DNA from: Mycteria americana
Taxonomy: Eukaryota > Chordata > Aves > Ciconiiformes > Ciconiidae
Direction: 5' to 3'
Assembly (NCBI RefSeq): GCF_035582795.1
Contig: NC_134371.1
Span: 50,199,001 to 50,263,000 of the forward strand
DNA: 64,000 nucleotides
Shown here piece by piece: positions 1-13,585 of this stretch (positions within the stretch are counted from its first letter, which is position 1; every line of letters starts with the position of its first letter). The notes under the pieces were generated by a model. The model ran no database searches, was not told where the DNA came from, and saw only the letters and a program-made list of their open reading frames with translations. A program made the translations under genes and the position numbers.

Positions 1-2779
1 TGAATATTCAGTATTCTCTCAAGTACTTTTTACACTGTTCTCCGCATACTGCTCCATTTGCCTCCACTGACCAAGAAGATACAAAATACAAATCAAATTT
101 TATGCACTTTTTTTACACAGTTTAAAGTACTAGAGACAATGGGTGTTAAGCTTGATTTTCTAAAACTTTTCCATTTGAAGGAATAAAACAATCAATTCAA
201 TTTTATATCTTCCAGTTTGAAAACCAACTGATAAGCACTGCAAGGTGCCTGTTCCAGATTCTACTCCCAGGGCAAAAACTTCGTTATTATATCATCTAAT
301 TTGTCATAAGCAAGTCCTCTCTTGGACCACATAAGGAAAAAAAACCAGTCAGTTTAATTCCTAAAGTGAAAGAAGCCAAAAATGCATATTGAAGACAACT
401 CTCTTCAGAAAAATAGCAAAATCACTGAACATCAATCACACCTACTTCAACCTTTTGACTAAAATATAGCAATTCTCATGATACTACCAATTTTGTTCAT
501 CTGCAATGACTATACTAGTACCTCTGAGTTTCAAAGACACTGATGTAATCTCTTGGACAAAAGAAATCCATATTTTGTTTTGTTTCCTTAGCACCAGAAG
601 ATTTTATTAGATAAGTAATGTTTCAGCACGACAGGTGTTCATTTTAGTACAGATTATGGAATTAAGTAAAAAAAAACCCCAATCATCCCTTGCAAGAAAT
701 GCATTAAAAGAGCTAATCTTTCTTCTAAGGACCCTGTACAGGGAATTCATTTTAAGAAAAAGCACTTGCGTGGAAAGTGCATGATCTGACTTTGATTAGT
801 ATTATGTACCTATATCTCTGAGAAGTTTTAGCAGCAAGTACAGAACCATGATGCCTGCAAAGGAAAAAGGTATAACGGTAGCAGATAAGAAACTAGTCAC
901 CCAGCCTCTGTGGTTGGTCTCACAGATACTCATAAGAGTTTTGCAAGACTGATTTCAGAAGGTGATTTCATATATGCTTATCAAAATGCCATTTAAGTAT
1001 ATTAAGTACCAAGTCCAGGAATAATTTCATGTTTTACTTAGGCAAATTAAGAGTGCTGTATTTTAATTTAATTCAATTCAAGGACCAGGTGTAAACACAG
1101 TGTTTCATGCGAGATGGAAGAACAGTTCAGCTATAAACATTTTCTCAAATCTCTAAGTTGTTTTCAACTATATCCTGTTTAACACGAAAATTAATTGTTG
1201 TTTACCAGATTTTCTTTTTATTTAAAAGAAAAATCATTCATGTTGTTGAACCAAGGCTTATCACTTAAAAGAAACATAATAAGCTTCTGATTACATACTA
1301 TTTCTTTGCCCTGAGGACAATGGCCAAAGTTAGTAAGTCAAAGGCGGCTTCAGCTACACTGTTTTTCTGCCCCAGTATAGCTGTCCAGCAAAGCCTGATC
1401 AAGATACAGAACTTCATGGATTATATATGAGCAGACACTTTATCGCTCAAACTGCATAGTCATTGATTACCATTCAGTCAGCTGATACGGTTTTTGAGCT
1501 AGTGGAAGGCTGGGTGGGGAGGGACGTTTAGTGTAACTACTTTGTAATTCAGGAAAAAATAAGTACTGCATCCAGGCTGGTTCTTCACCATTAGTTTTTT
1601 AGCAGTGGTCTTTTCCTGGCTTACCCAAAATTACTGTCTTAACCATTCAGTTAGACAGTAATTACAAATGATCAGAACTTCACTCTTGCAGCTTTCCAAT
1701 GTAGTTTTTAGGTTAGTAAGTATCAGCAAACACTTGAAACTAACAATTTTCAGCAAGGTATTGCTTACGCATGTCTAGTGCAGTATCAAATTGCTCCATT
1801 GACCCCAAGAATTTTGAAAAAGCTAATAACACAGCTCTTCAGTCATACTCAGTAAGAGCTGAAAATACGCTCTTTTCATCTGCTATTAACATGCTGTGGT
1901 TCTCCTGCAATTCTGTTTCTACTTGAAATTTAGAAGAAAAAACCCAACAATATTAAGACTCAACATTCATTAACACCCAGTATGAAACCATTATGAACTT
2001 CTGATAGAAACAAATCAGCACTTACTGAAAGGAGATAAAGGAGCAGGAGTTACCAAGCGTTGTACCATCAGTGGCATTTAGCATTTATGTTCTCCTCATT
2101 TCACTGTTTCCACATCAATTTCTCACATCATAAAAATAAGAAATGCAACTGTATAGCCACAAGACATAATAAGGAGGTGCAGAGGAAGGTATAAGGCCCG
2201 CAGCCCTTACTTTCTTCAAGGCTGGATTTCAAGATGAGTTGGATCAATTTCCAAACAAGATTACACCCTAAAGCTGCTAGTGATACCAGGACATCCCATT
2301 CAGCCCTATGCTCTCCTGATCTGTTTAAAACTGAAAGCCAAATCCAATCGTTGTAAAACTTGCCACACTGATTTGCAGAGAGCAACGTGGGACTACTGAC
2401 TGTTTGCACATTTTATAAGGCTAGTAATAAAACATCTGCAGTGCTTGAGTTTTGCTGTGCTGTTGGTTCTGAATAGTACTTTCTATTGCTCCAATTAGAT
2501 TAGATGTACTGCGTTTGATACCTTACTTAGCTCAGTAAGCAGCATCAAGAAGACACCCAACAAAATCGCAGCTACTCACAGCTTAAGCCATTCCCTTTTC
2601 TATGTAAGGCTATTCACACCCCAAACCCCACTCTGCCTTCTGCTCTTACAACACCAAAGCAACTAGCAGATTAGGCACTCTTTTTATAAAGACAGGGTAC
2701 ACAGGGTGAGCTGTGCGTTTCTATATCATTTACTTACAACACCGAGTTCCTCAAACCCTGCAAGAACTTTGCAGTCGGA
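1..2779. other. AT-rich non-coding stretch, probably intronic or upstream of TLCD4
   Basis: No exon is recognised on either strand. The longest minus-strand open frame here (2128-2409, 93 codons) shows no TLC-domain resemblance and no well-placed splice sites. By human synteny (TLCD4 divergent from ALG14) this should be the first intron of a leftward TLCD4 gene starting in the island at 2780-4080; that is inference only. No dispersed repeat is recognisable. Confidence 0.4.
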
Positions 2780-2988
2780 AAGCAACAGGGAGGGGAAAAC
2801 CCCCCAAACTCGGAGGAGGTACCGAGCCGCAGGGGCGCGGAGGGACTCCAACAGACTAACTCCCGAGCAGCGCAGCGCCAACGAGAAGCCGCTGGGCGCT
2901 TCCCTCGAGCCGGGCATTACCTAGCGTTCCCCGTCAGCCGAGGCGCCCGCCGTTCCCACCGTGCCCGCCCGCAGCGGTAGCCCCGGAC

Positions 2989-2992
<4 letters not shown>

Positions 2993-3022
<30 letters not shown>

Positions 3023-3033
3023 CAGGCAGGCAG
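2993..3033. repeat. GGCT/GGCA tandem tetranucleotide tract
   Basis: About ten imperfect copies of a four-base unit (GGCT, one GGCC, then GGCA) lie within the CpG island. It is a microsatellite-like tract. On the minus strand it encodes the Gln-Pro-Ala-Ser runs seen in spurious open frames. Confidence 0.8.
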
Positions 3034-3206
3034 CCGCCGCACACACCCGCCGCGCTCGCTCCGGCCGTGGCCACCCGCTGCCGCTGCCGGGGCGGCAGGA
3101 GGAGGGGGACAGCCGCTGTACTTTGCGCTGTCAGAGCGGCGAGCGCCGCCGGCTGCCGCCCGCGACCCCCGGGGGCGGCGCCGCGCGGGGGGCGGCCCGT
3201 CGCTGA

Positions 3207-3221
3207 GGGAGGGAGGGAGGG
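3207..3221 (+). other. G-quadruplex motif, plus strand
   Basis: Four GGG runs separated by single A residues form the most stable class of intramolecular G-quadruplex motif. It lies in the CpG island, followed by a purine-rich GGAAGG tract. Confidence 0.75.
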
Positions 3222-3598
3222 AAGGAGAGAAGGAAGGGCCGCTCCACGCAGCCGGGAGGGGGGAAGGGGCTGCACCGCCCCCGCCCCGCCAGCCCCGGCC
3301 CCTCGGCGCCCCGCCAGCCCCGCGGCCCCCTCCCTGCCCCCCCGCCCGCCGCACCTGGGAGCGGGGCGAGCGGGGCTACCGGGGCCGCGCCGCCGCCTCC
3401 GCCATGCCTCCCCGCGGCGACGGGGACGGGACAGCCCTTCCCAGGCGCAGGATGCTCCGCCGGTGGCGGCGGAGTCTCGGGCTGCGGCGGCGGGGTCGGG
3501 TTACGGCCGGCGTAGCCTTAAAGGGGCCGAGCCGCCGCTGCCGCCACCTGCCGCCGAGCTCGGCTCGCCGCCTCTGAGGGGAAGGCGGCTTCCCGCGG

Positions 3599-3623
3599 CC
3601 CCGCCCGCCCGCCCGCCCGCCCC
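3599..3623 (-). other. G-quadruplex motif, minus strand
   Basis: Six runs of three or four C are separated by single G residues on the + strand, giving six G runs with one-base loops on the minus strand. It is in the same CpG island as the plus-strand motif about 390 bases away. Confidence 0.75.
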
Positions 3624-6600
3624 GCGCTGGCGGCCGCCGCCCCCCTCTCCACAGCAGCCCCCCCGCCCCTCACCCCCGCGGGCCTGGGCAGCTGGGTCTG
3701 GGGCGCGGCCCCCCGCCGTGCCGCCCGGGCGCCCAGGCAGGGGGCTCTGAAGCGGCGGGCTGGCAGCAGCAGCCGTCGCAGCACCCGAAGCGCGGGCTGG
3801 GCAAACGGCCGCGCAGCAGTGGCGTTCGCTAAACTAAATAATGCAGGACCGTCCTTTAACTCGTCGTCAGCGCAGCTCAAAACGCAGCCGCTGTAACAGC
3901 GCGAAGAAGCGAGCGCCTGTGCGGGCAGCGCGGCGCGGCGGGGAGGGCGTCCGCGGCCGGCCAGCGTCCCGCCGGCCACCCCGGTACCGCAGCTGCCATC
4001 ACGAGCCTCGGAGCCTGCTCGCCGCCTCTGCGAGCTGCCAGAGTCGGTGCATGTATACCACGACGGACTCGTAGGTCCCCAAATTCTGCTAAATGCACAT
4101 GGCTGAGAACGGCTTATGTGTTGGGGGAGGAAAAATTCCTGTTAGGTATAGCATCTCGCCTTCCAACAACATTTTAGTCGCTATGCCTTTCATTTATATA
4201 GCCCCCTTGTCTAAAATATATCACGGGAAAAATGCTGATGTTAGTGTTCATGCCCTAGGAATCCATTTATGCATTCCTTGATAGCGCTGTACAGCATAGA
4301 ATCACAGGTAACACACCCGTCATACAGAGAACAGGTATTGCTGATGCTTGCTATTTTAAAAATTAAATGCTGTGATTTTTGTCAAATTATTTTTCATTTT
4401 ACATTTTTGAACTGTTGTATAGTATGTAAAAATCAAAGAGAAGCAAAATTATGTTCACAAATATGATGGTGAATGGACTTAGGTTTTTTACCATATAGAA
4501 GGCATCATGGTTAGGACTCTGTTCCTCTTGGCATGCTTCTACTATCACATGCATCCTAAACCACCTCAACTTTCCATTTCCATCAAGGATTCCTGATCTT
4601 TCAGATCAATAATTTAAAAATTCTCCTCTCTCAAACAACATAATGTTGAAGGTATTCATATATACTAGATTACTATCATTATTTACTAAAGATTACTATA
4701 TATACTAGAAGGTATTCACTCACACTAGGTTAAGCTGCGGCTGACAAGTCATCTACCCCAGTTGTGTACACTAATCTCTCTTACAAGGTGTCTCCCACGG
4801 CAGAAATGCTATGGCTTAAGCCTGAACAAAAGCTGACGTTGGCTTCCCTTACTATGCCCATCTGCGAAATGCAGAAACTCAGGTAGTGATTAATGAGTCA
4901 TTGAGCCATCCCTGCTGTAGAAATGGTAACCTGTAGGAGGTAGGCAGGGCGCACCGCCAGCATCTGTAAATGTTCCAAGCCATCTTGGCTTAATCCATTT
5001 CTGAACATAAATCAACTGCCAGGTAAGTGTTTGTGTAAACATCAGAACTACTGAAGTTTGACTTCCTATGGACTTGTGTCTTATGGTTGACCAGCTTTTA
5101 AACTGAATTTTGTTAATAAAATTCCACAAGACATTCTCAGCTGAGTGAAGGAGGAGATCCCATTCCTGCTTCCAATCTTCTTCCATTCCAGAAACAAACA
5201 GATGGACAAATAAAGACAGCAATATCATATTAACACAATTTCTTAGTGAAGTTGGGATAAAAACCTCATCTTTGACTCTCATGTCATATTATTTTATTCC
5301 TCATATAAAGGAAGATTTCAACCTACTTTCTATTATGTCTACAGTTTTTAGTGAAACAGAACAGCTGCTAAAACCTAAGAGCTGCATGGTGGCATCATAA
5401 ACCACTTCCAAGATGACATAAACTAGAAAAGTTCTAAGATAATTTTTTCTTCAGTAATTCACCTTCCAACAAACAGTCCTCACTTTTTGCTTAATCCCAT
5501 ATCACTGACTTTGAAGTTTCTTTATACTTTTCTATATCCTTGCCCTCTTAAGTTGTAACAACTATGACAACAGCCTTCCATATGGACAAGCAGTGGGCTT
5601 CTGGGGTGACAGAGGACCTGCAGTGGCAGTGAAGGCAGGAATGGTTGGCCTCAGGTCTGCAGGTGCAGGCAAGGACTCTTTCCACTCATGGTTAAGAACC
5701 AAAGGCTCTGAACAGCATGCTCTGGCAGATTTAGTAGCCTTGTTTTAAGACGTAATTTGTCCCAACTGCCTGAGGTCATGATCATTCTACTAGAGTACAA
5801 AAATGAAAATAGGTAGTTTTTTAGTATGCCAGCCTGTGACCTGGAGTCTCCATCATAAGAGTGTGGTAATACCTAGCAGCAGGGTAAAGCAGACAGTTGA
5901 GAGTGGTAATGTCTTAAACTGAACAGATAACTCTGCCAGAGACCGCCTATCAGAGCTCTAAGCCTCAAAATAACCCATCACCATTGTGCACTTACAGGTT
6001 AGGAAGCACCTAGGAGAAGACAATCAACTCTCTCCACACCTCCGTATCAGGCCTGTGTAGCACAGAGCCTACCAAACAATTCCTTCGGTCCAGCATGCTG
6101 CGTGGGTGAAAGAAACTAGTTTGACCTGCCTCACTGCTCTCACCTTGGCCCATGATCAGCACGTTGTCAAGCACGCAGCAGATCATGACCAGAGGCAATG
6201 CCATCTTTCAACAGCCCAACAACACATGCTGGGTTGAGCGCTGCTGACTGTAAAGCTGAGAATGGTGATGCACTGAGGATTCCTGGCTGGCAACTGCTCT
6301 CCATGTGAGCATACAGCAGGATCTCTCTCAGCTTTTTGATAAAGAGAATTTGCAGATAAAAGAGTACTGGCTACAGGGGTATGAAGGCATTGCAGTAGAA
6401 GGGAGGCCTGTAGACATGGTTAGATATGGCTACCATAAGTCCAGGTTGCCTTAGATTGGTTGTCTGTCCTCTTTTCCAAACAGAAATGTTCTCCAGGAAG
6501 ATTTTTAGAACTGCCAGTATTATCTGGGGTTGTTGGTATCTAATAATTGCATCAGGTTAGATGTTACCACATATGTGCAGCAGCCTCACCTTGGATGTCC

Positions 6601-9600
6601 TGTGTCCACCAATCCCAAAGAGATCCTCAGAGCAACCATACTAGGCCTGTATTGCATGTGCAAAGCAATTCCAGCAAAACCAAGGGAGTACTCTACCACT
6701 CCTACAAAGTGTTGCATGAACTTACCACACAATTACTTTGAGCATTTCCAGTAGGTCCTAAAAGCATGAGGCTTACTGTACTTGCATGATGCAACTTGTG
6801 CACTTATTTCTGCATCAGAAATACAGTAGCCAAAGAGTGGGATAAACAGTCACCAGAGTAGTATCACAGCCGACTGCTTGCTATACAGTGAGCACAGGTT
6901 GGCTTTCACAACTAACACACCTCTTCCTCACCCCCTTGTGATGTGCAGCCACCATTTTCCAAACCAAAGTGCAAACCAAAATTGCCTCTGCTAAATGGTA
7001 ACTGTCAAGAAATTCCCCAGTAACAAATGCAACTTCTGAAGCTAAGCTTCAGCAGGGAAGGGAAGCACGGGCAATGGGCTTGCTAAGGTGAGGTGTAGAA
7101 CAGAGATTTAGGAACACAGGGTGAAAAATAAAAATTATATTCCATGTCAATAGAGGGCACATATGCTGAAAGACCATAGGGAGGACACGTAGGTATCACA
7201 ATAGCATGCACAGGTAACAGCATCATTCTGTTGGCTTCAGCTGAATCATCGTCTTTACACTATGTAATAGAAAAATTGGGTTCTGCCTTTCATCTATGCT
7301 TTAATTACAATTAAACTTCTTGGTTATACTGATGATTTTCAGCTCATGCCAGTTAGGCCCAGGAATTCCATAAATGAGGAACAAATTCTGCTGAAATGGA
7401 GAGGGTCTACTAAGACAGGGTAGTAAAGAGAAGGTAGCCCAACATAAGTTGAAGTCTGCAGTAATCCATCCTCAGCCAAGTTGTACACACCTGTTCCATA
7501 CCCTTCTCTTTCTGTAATTGATTTTCAGGGTGGCACTTCATGTATGGTAAAAACTTGTTGTCAGATGACTGCTTGTAACTCCCACTAAAATCTGTCAGAG
7601 GGATGTGACCATGAATAGAAAACTACATGGTACCCTTTCCTAAGTGCGCCTGTAATTTCAGCACCGTGCTTTCTCAGAGCTGAGCCTACCTCTGCCAAGA
7701 ATGAAGCCTTTATCGTGGTTGCTGTACTGAAAAGGGAGGCATATGTGAGAAAGGAAAGTACTTCTAGAGCATTTGAAAATTATTTCAGTTGTGGTTTTGA
7801 ACTTACACAGGACATAACTAATCTTTCTGTCTGAATTTACCAATTGTAGTAAGAATAGAGTCTTAATGAAAGTTTAAAGCTTGATCAGTTTATGAAAGAA
7901 ATTATATAACATGGTGTTGTAGCAGCAGTGGATTGAACTCAGTGACCTAAAAAATGCTTAAATTTATTTCCATCTTAGGAAGTTCCTAGGTCTACCTTTC
8001 AGCAGCAGGAGATATTCCCCAAGAATCAATTATACATGTAAGCAAAAATATCATGGAGATGAAAGAACATATGAAAGAGCAAGCACAATTCTCCTTTCAC
8101 AACACTGTGAATCAAGAGTAACTCCACTGAAGCCAACGAGTTACACTGGTGTGAGTGAGAAAAGAACCAGCTCCATTGTCTGAAAATTGCTCAGGCCACC
8201 CATGGAGTCCAATCACAGTAACTGTACGCAGCTAATATCGCAGTGTTTAATTCAGAAAGCCCAAGACTGAAAAGAGGAGACTGAAAAGAAAGGATCTGAA
8301 TTTGGTTTTAGCCAAAAAAGCTGAAAAATAGCAGGAAAATGGTGAATGGAAAAGGAAAAAAAAAAAAGATTCCATTTAGAAAAACTCCTCCCTCCCCCAA
8401 AAAAATCTGCATAGAAACAACAGACTGAATCTGCATGCCTTTTTTTTTTTTAACACCCTGCATGTACCCAGTTAACAGTTGCTGAGCTGTATGCTTCCCT
8501 GAAGGAAAAGTGTAATCTTCATTTTCCAAACAGCAGACGTTTTGTGTGTTGATGCATATTGTATTATACCTACTCAGATTGAGTGCTACAGAATGTGAGT
8601 CTTGGCTTTCCGGCACAGGTCACTGTAACGTATTCTGTCACGTTTTTAGGTAGCAGTGTACTAAACAATACCTTCATTTTCCCCTGCTTTAGTTTACTTC
8701 CTCTGAACACACCCTCCCTTTTTCATCTTAGATAGGTTAGTTTAGCTTTCCTAGCTCCTGTCACCTCCTCATTTGAAATAGCATTTCTGCCAGTAGTACT
8801 TACTCTCAGTAATGGAACAAAGGCTTGTTTCCGGAAAGCTGTCTGGTCACTAACCTCTTCCTGTATCTCAGCCTCCCTCCTTCAGTTTTCTTCCAGGTTT
8901 TTTGTCTTCTCTTCTCCATTTATCTCTCATCACACGCTGTCTCTTTCACCTAGTTACATCTCACCACCAGCATTACCCTCTCTATTGGTATTATTGTCCT
9001 GATTATAACCGTTCAGAAGCTATTGAGGACCTGTAAAACAGCACATTGTGAGTTTATTATGCTGCATTACAAACTGCTACACGGATGCACCATGTCAGCA
9101 TTATGACAAAACATCAAACTGCATTAAGACAGATGTGCTGAATATGATCCACATAACTCGCAGGAACGCCATCTCTTTTTTTCTTTTCCAGGTCATTCTG
9201 CCTCCTCTTTTTCCCCTCTCCCACTTCATCCTCTCTTTTCTTATCACCTATTCCTTTTCTGTCACTTTATTTTCTTCCTCCCCACACTCATCCTCCCCTG
9301 GCTTCCTTCATTGTCCACCTCAGATTCCTCCAATGCATTTTCTTTCCTCCTATGTGCCTGCACAAAGGACTATAACAGAGGCAGTACTGCAGCTTTGTTA
9401 AATGTGTCCTTGGCTCTTTAGTAAACAAAGCTGTACCTGGGTGCATCTTTGGGATCAGCAAACTGAGGGTCTAGAAAGCATTCTACTCCCAAAGACTTAA
9501 ACCAGAGAGCTTTGAGATTAACATGACTTCTCGGTTCCCTAATCGCGGAGCTGGAGCACACCAGAAACAGCAGGAGGAAGCTTGAAATAATACCAGACTC

Positions 9601-12600
9601 TTTTCTTCACATATTTCCTTTTGCCTTGTGCGAGTCAAGGCTCTGTAGAATGGGGTAGTGACTAGAATTTGGTGATGTCAGAACACCAGAAAATGAAAGA
9701 AGATGTACTTTGTAATGGCATACAATTGAAAAGCATGAAATTGGTGCCAAGCAGTGCTAAAAAACAAACAAATTATTTCCCAACAATTCAACATGCAAAG
9801 GGTCAGAAAGCAATGCTTTTTTTAATATTCAGACTGTTAACTAAAATCAGTATAATTCAAGTAGAGAACAAAACAGTGCTTGTTGATACTAAGTATTTTG
9901 TTTTACATGATAGCATCAGATTTTCAGGAGCAGCACTTCAGGTAAAAAGACCAAGCGCACGCTTGGGATAGTATCACTCATCTGTATGCTAAAGATAGCT
10001 TCTAAGCCTCACTTAGATCAGTCTAAACTTTGGCACATACCATAGCAGCTGCACAGCATTTAGCTATGCCTCTTTCAGCACGCATCACAGTGCGGAAAGA
10101 ATGGTTTATTAAGATATTTTAATGGCAGATATAGTCACCTGAAAAGGTTAAGTAGTTTCTTCAGACAATACAGTTTCCTCTGAGTGTCTGTCAATTTTTA
10201 AGATTGTACAGAAATTTGTCTATCATTTTTAGTGATTTTTCCATCCTCTGTTGATCTGTAAAAGCCTTGAGGAAACAAGGAAGGAAAATGATTTAGTGGC
10301 ACAAGGAAACAATGAAACCTGCTGCACACTCACATCAGACATGTCTAAATGCTGTTGAAATCCATCAAAAAAACCTGAATAAGCAAACAAGGAACTCTTT
10401 TTCACATAGTTCTCAAATAGAGTACTCAATAATACTTGTAATAATTATATATTTTTCAGAGAACAACATGATTTTTAAATTGATATCTCTTAAATATTAC
10501 AACTTTTTAATATCATATTTTGGGGTAGATATTAAAGTGGTGTAATACATTGTTTCAAAAAGAAATATACTTTATGTCCTAATTTTGCCGGTTTAGGAGC
10601 CCCAGAATATACTATTCATTTTTATTTTATTGCTAATAATGTCTTTTAGCAAAGACCCTGCTTCTAGCAGTACTATTTGTTAATATTGTAATTATTTGCA
10701 AATTTTGTATTGGCACTATTCTAGCTTCTTACCTAGAGTTTAATTCTTAGTTTCCATTGACATCAGCAGGCCTAGTGATTTCCCTCCTCTCTAAAGCCTT
10801 GATCTGCATGTTATTTCATACAGGCAGATTTCTGTGCCTCTGTCCAATTCTAGTCATATGAAGGAGATCATGCTCTGTACTGTAACTTCCAAACCTAAGC
10901 TCTAAGACAGCAGTCCTGATAAGAAATATATAAAAATAGAAGAAACAGTACATTTAAATACATCAGTGCTAAAACACAGAACTAAAGCTTGCCTTTCAGA
11001 TCAAGTGAGGAATTTTTTTAGGTTTCCACTTCCAATAATACTATTCAACAGCATATGCATTTTTGCTGATGAGCAACACTCACTCTGATTGACATACTCA
11101 AGTATCTACAAATATTAGAAAAAAAATGAATACAAAACCCAAGGATCATTAAAAATAAAGAAAAATACAAAAGTAATCCTAATTGTGTATGTGATATATA
11201 TGAAAAAATGCTAAGGTGGAAGAGTTTCACCATAAAAATGTATCATGCAAACATTATAACCAGCTTTAAAAAGTCTTTTTGTGAATTGCACCAAATATAT
11301 TGTGTAATTGAATAAATTTCAGGAAAATTGCATTGTAATATACACTAATTACATCATCTTGGTTTGTTGATTTTTTTCCCAGTGTTGCACATTTGCTTTT
11401 ATTTTGTTGTACACATACACATTTTGCTGTAATAATTCTACTGGGACTGCTTGAAGAGCCAACATTTCAGCACCTGTTCATTTGATTTGCTGAATAATGG
11501 ATATTACACATCTGGAGTTCCTCTGGTGATGTCCTCTTTTTCTACGTGGAAATTATGCCCCAGTGGAAACGGGAATCTCTCCACTGAAAGTGGGAACTTT
11601 CAGATTCAAGGTATCTTGAGCAACAGTACCTGCACATATGCAAACCAAGATGTTCTAGTCCAATGCCATGTTCTGCAGTGCACAAGTCTCATGTGTTCTG
11701 GACATACTGTACTCCACGCATATGCACCGAGTGTTAGACTGGACATCTCTGACTCACTGGATGTGCCAGACATACCATGTAGAAAGTCCATGATGTTCAG
11801 AATTCAGCAAATTTGGTGCTCATGTATACAGGCCATCCGGGCACTGAACAAAAACTTATATGTCAAGTTATCCTAGGGAAAAATACGTGAAGCCAGGTGC
11901 TGGAGCAGGTAATGCTCTGCACCTTGTGTAATTAATCTTTCTTTAAAAAAATACTTATTTCAATAAATCTCCTTAAAACAGGGACAGTCTTTTCATCTGA
12001 CTTTTGCATAGTGCCTGTCCCAAAGAATTCCTGCATGTTGTAACAATAAAAGAAATAATCTGGATGAGAACATAGTACTTCATCCCCCCCATCACCACTG
12101 TGGAAGTTACAGCAAACAAGGCTTCTCGTGATCTGATTCTTAACTACAAAAATTCATAACAAAGGGAGAAGGTAACAAGTCCAGGGCAGTAACTCCTCAG
12201 TTGCACTTTGAACAAACTTTTTTTCTTTGTGTGTACAGTACTCTTTAAAGGTGATTGTAGTTTACTTTACAAACAGTTTCTCAATTAGATTTTTTAAAAA
12301 ATAATAATAATTGAGGCTTATGCAAGCTCTTGGCTTGACTATTATCTACTTAAGAACTGCTTGTATTTACAATTGCACCAGTCCTCAAACACAAAGGTAC
12401 AATCAAAAAGACAATCTAGTTTGTCTTCAAAGTATTCTAAAAAGAATATGAAATCACCTGTAAGATCCCTATTTGGAAATTATTTGTATTATTTATTTGT
12501 CTTTGGTCAGTGTTAGTAAATCAGAAGGTGCCATGAAAACTCATGTTTCCGCATGCATAACATTTTTTTATTTTCAGTAATATATTAATCATCAGTCAGC

Positions 12601-13534
12601 AAAATAATTAATACCATAACTTAACTCTAAGCAATTGTCTCATTATCACTGTTTAATTCACAACAACAGGAATCGACCAACTCTCTTGACACCTTAACAA
12701 TGCATTAAATTCACATTAAATTCACAATAACTAATGCAAATGGTGTATAATTTCCTAACATTCATTTAATCTGTAATATAGGCAAGGACATTTTCTTCTT
12801 GTACTGTCAAGCATAAAGAGAACAGTGTTACACATCATCTGTGGTTGATGAAAAAAATGTGAGGGGTATCTGTTTTTAAATTTTATGTTATCACATAATT
12901 AAAGACTTAAAATGTAGTGCAGAAAGCGAGGTATATTGGCTATAGCTGGACTTCTAACTGTGACAGCTTTTTGTTAACACGGTTGGCTGTGCTTGACACC
13001 TTACATATTTTTAACTAAACAGATAGAAGCAATAGAAGGAATTTCAGATTTCAAAATTTTAATATTTTGTCTTGCAAGAATTATACACAAACGTACAGAA
13101 ATTAAAATACTGAGATAAATTGGCCAGCCCTTGCAAACTCTACAAAGAATTCAATTTATCTCCATTGAGAGCTAGTGGAGTCATTACATTCAATTGACTT
13201 TAACAGGATTTGGACAAATCCCCAAACCTACAGTGATACCTGGCAGCATCCCCAAAACAATAGTCAATAAATGACATATTTTTAAATACAACTGCATAAA
13301 GAAAAGACACAAGGGAATCAGGAGGAAAAGAAAATAAAAGACAGTGTAGAGCAAAACCAGAACACATCATCTCTTCTCTTTTAATATGGCCAGTTCTTTC
13401 CAACTCCAGCTCATTAATTCAATGCTAGACCTTTAGAAACCTAAACAGCTCAGAAAACTGTCCTCACTTTCAACTCAGGAACCTGTCTTTACAGTGGAGG
13501 GTATCAGTTCTGATGCATGTTGTATGCTTATAAG

Positions 13535-13585
13535 GAGAAGATGGAAAGAGCATAGAAGGGAGAGGATGGAAAGAGCGTAGAAGGG
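13535..13585. repeat. Tandem duplication of a 25-26 bp unit
   Basis: Two adjacent copies of a purine-rich unit with core ATGGAAAGAGCRTAGAAGGG occur at 13535-13560 and 13561-13585. They differ by one substitution in the core and a small change at the left edge. Confidence 0.8.

Larger units (their letters stand above)
2738..3400 (-). other. Possible non-coding first exon of TLCD4 (limits uncertain)
   Basis: On the minus strand there are strong 5' splice-site candidates leaving the CpG island. One is GTAAGT read from 2737 to 2732, so an exon would end at 2738. Another is AG followed by GTAATG, with the exon ending at 2921. No recognised TLC-domain coding sequence lies in the island or to its left in this window, so any exon here would be 5' UTR. 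The 5' end is a guess. The TLCD4 assignment rests on gene order, not on sequence similarity. Confidence 0.25.
2780..4080. promoter_or_regulatory. CpG island, candidate promoter of the divergent TLCD4 gene
   Basis: Base composition changes abruptly from AT-rich to very GC-rich, with dense CpG from about 2800 to 4050, and then reverts. It contains GC-box-like runs, a GGCT tandem array (2993-3033), a four-triplet G-quadruplex motif (3207-3221) and a C-rich counterpart (3599-3623). No TATA box is evident. It lies about 15 kb from the ALG14 island. In human, TLCD4 is transcribed away from ALG14, so a minus-strand TLCD4 start here is the simplest reading. The open frames across the island (for example 3067-3750 +) are low-complexity Arg/Pro/Ala products of GC-rich DNA and are not called as genes. 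It could also drive a plus-strand lncRNA. Confidence 0.6.

Noticed and set aside
2128-2409. Minus-strand 93-codon frame as a TLCD4 coding exon
   Set aside because: No resemblance to the TLC-domain protein and no matching splice-site phase; likely chance.
3067-3750. 227-codon open frame in the left CpG island
   Set aside because: Composition-driven Arg/Ala/Pro sequence overlapping open frames in several other frames; no domain.
11451-11876. 141-codon open frame in the upstream spacer
   Set aside because: No recognisable domain or exon signals; AT-rich spacer context; the opposite strand is also open over much of it.
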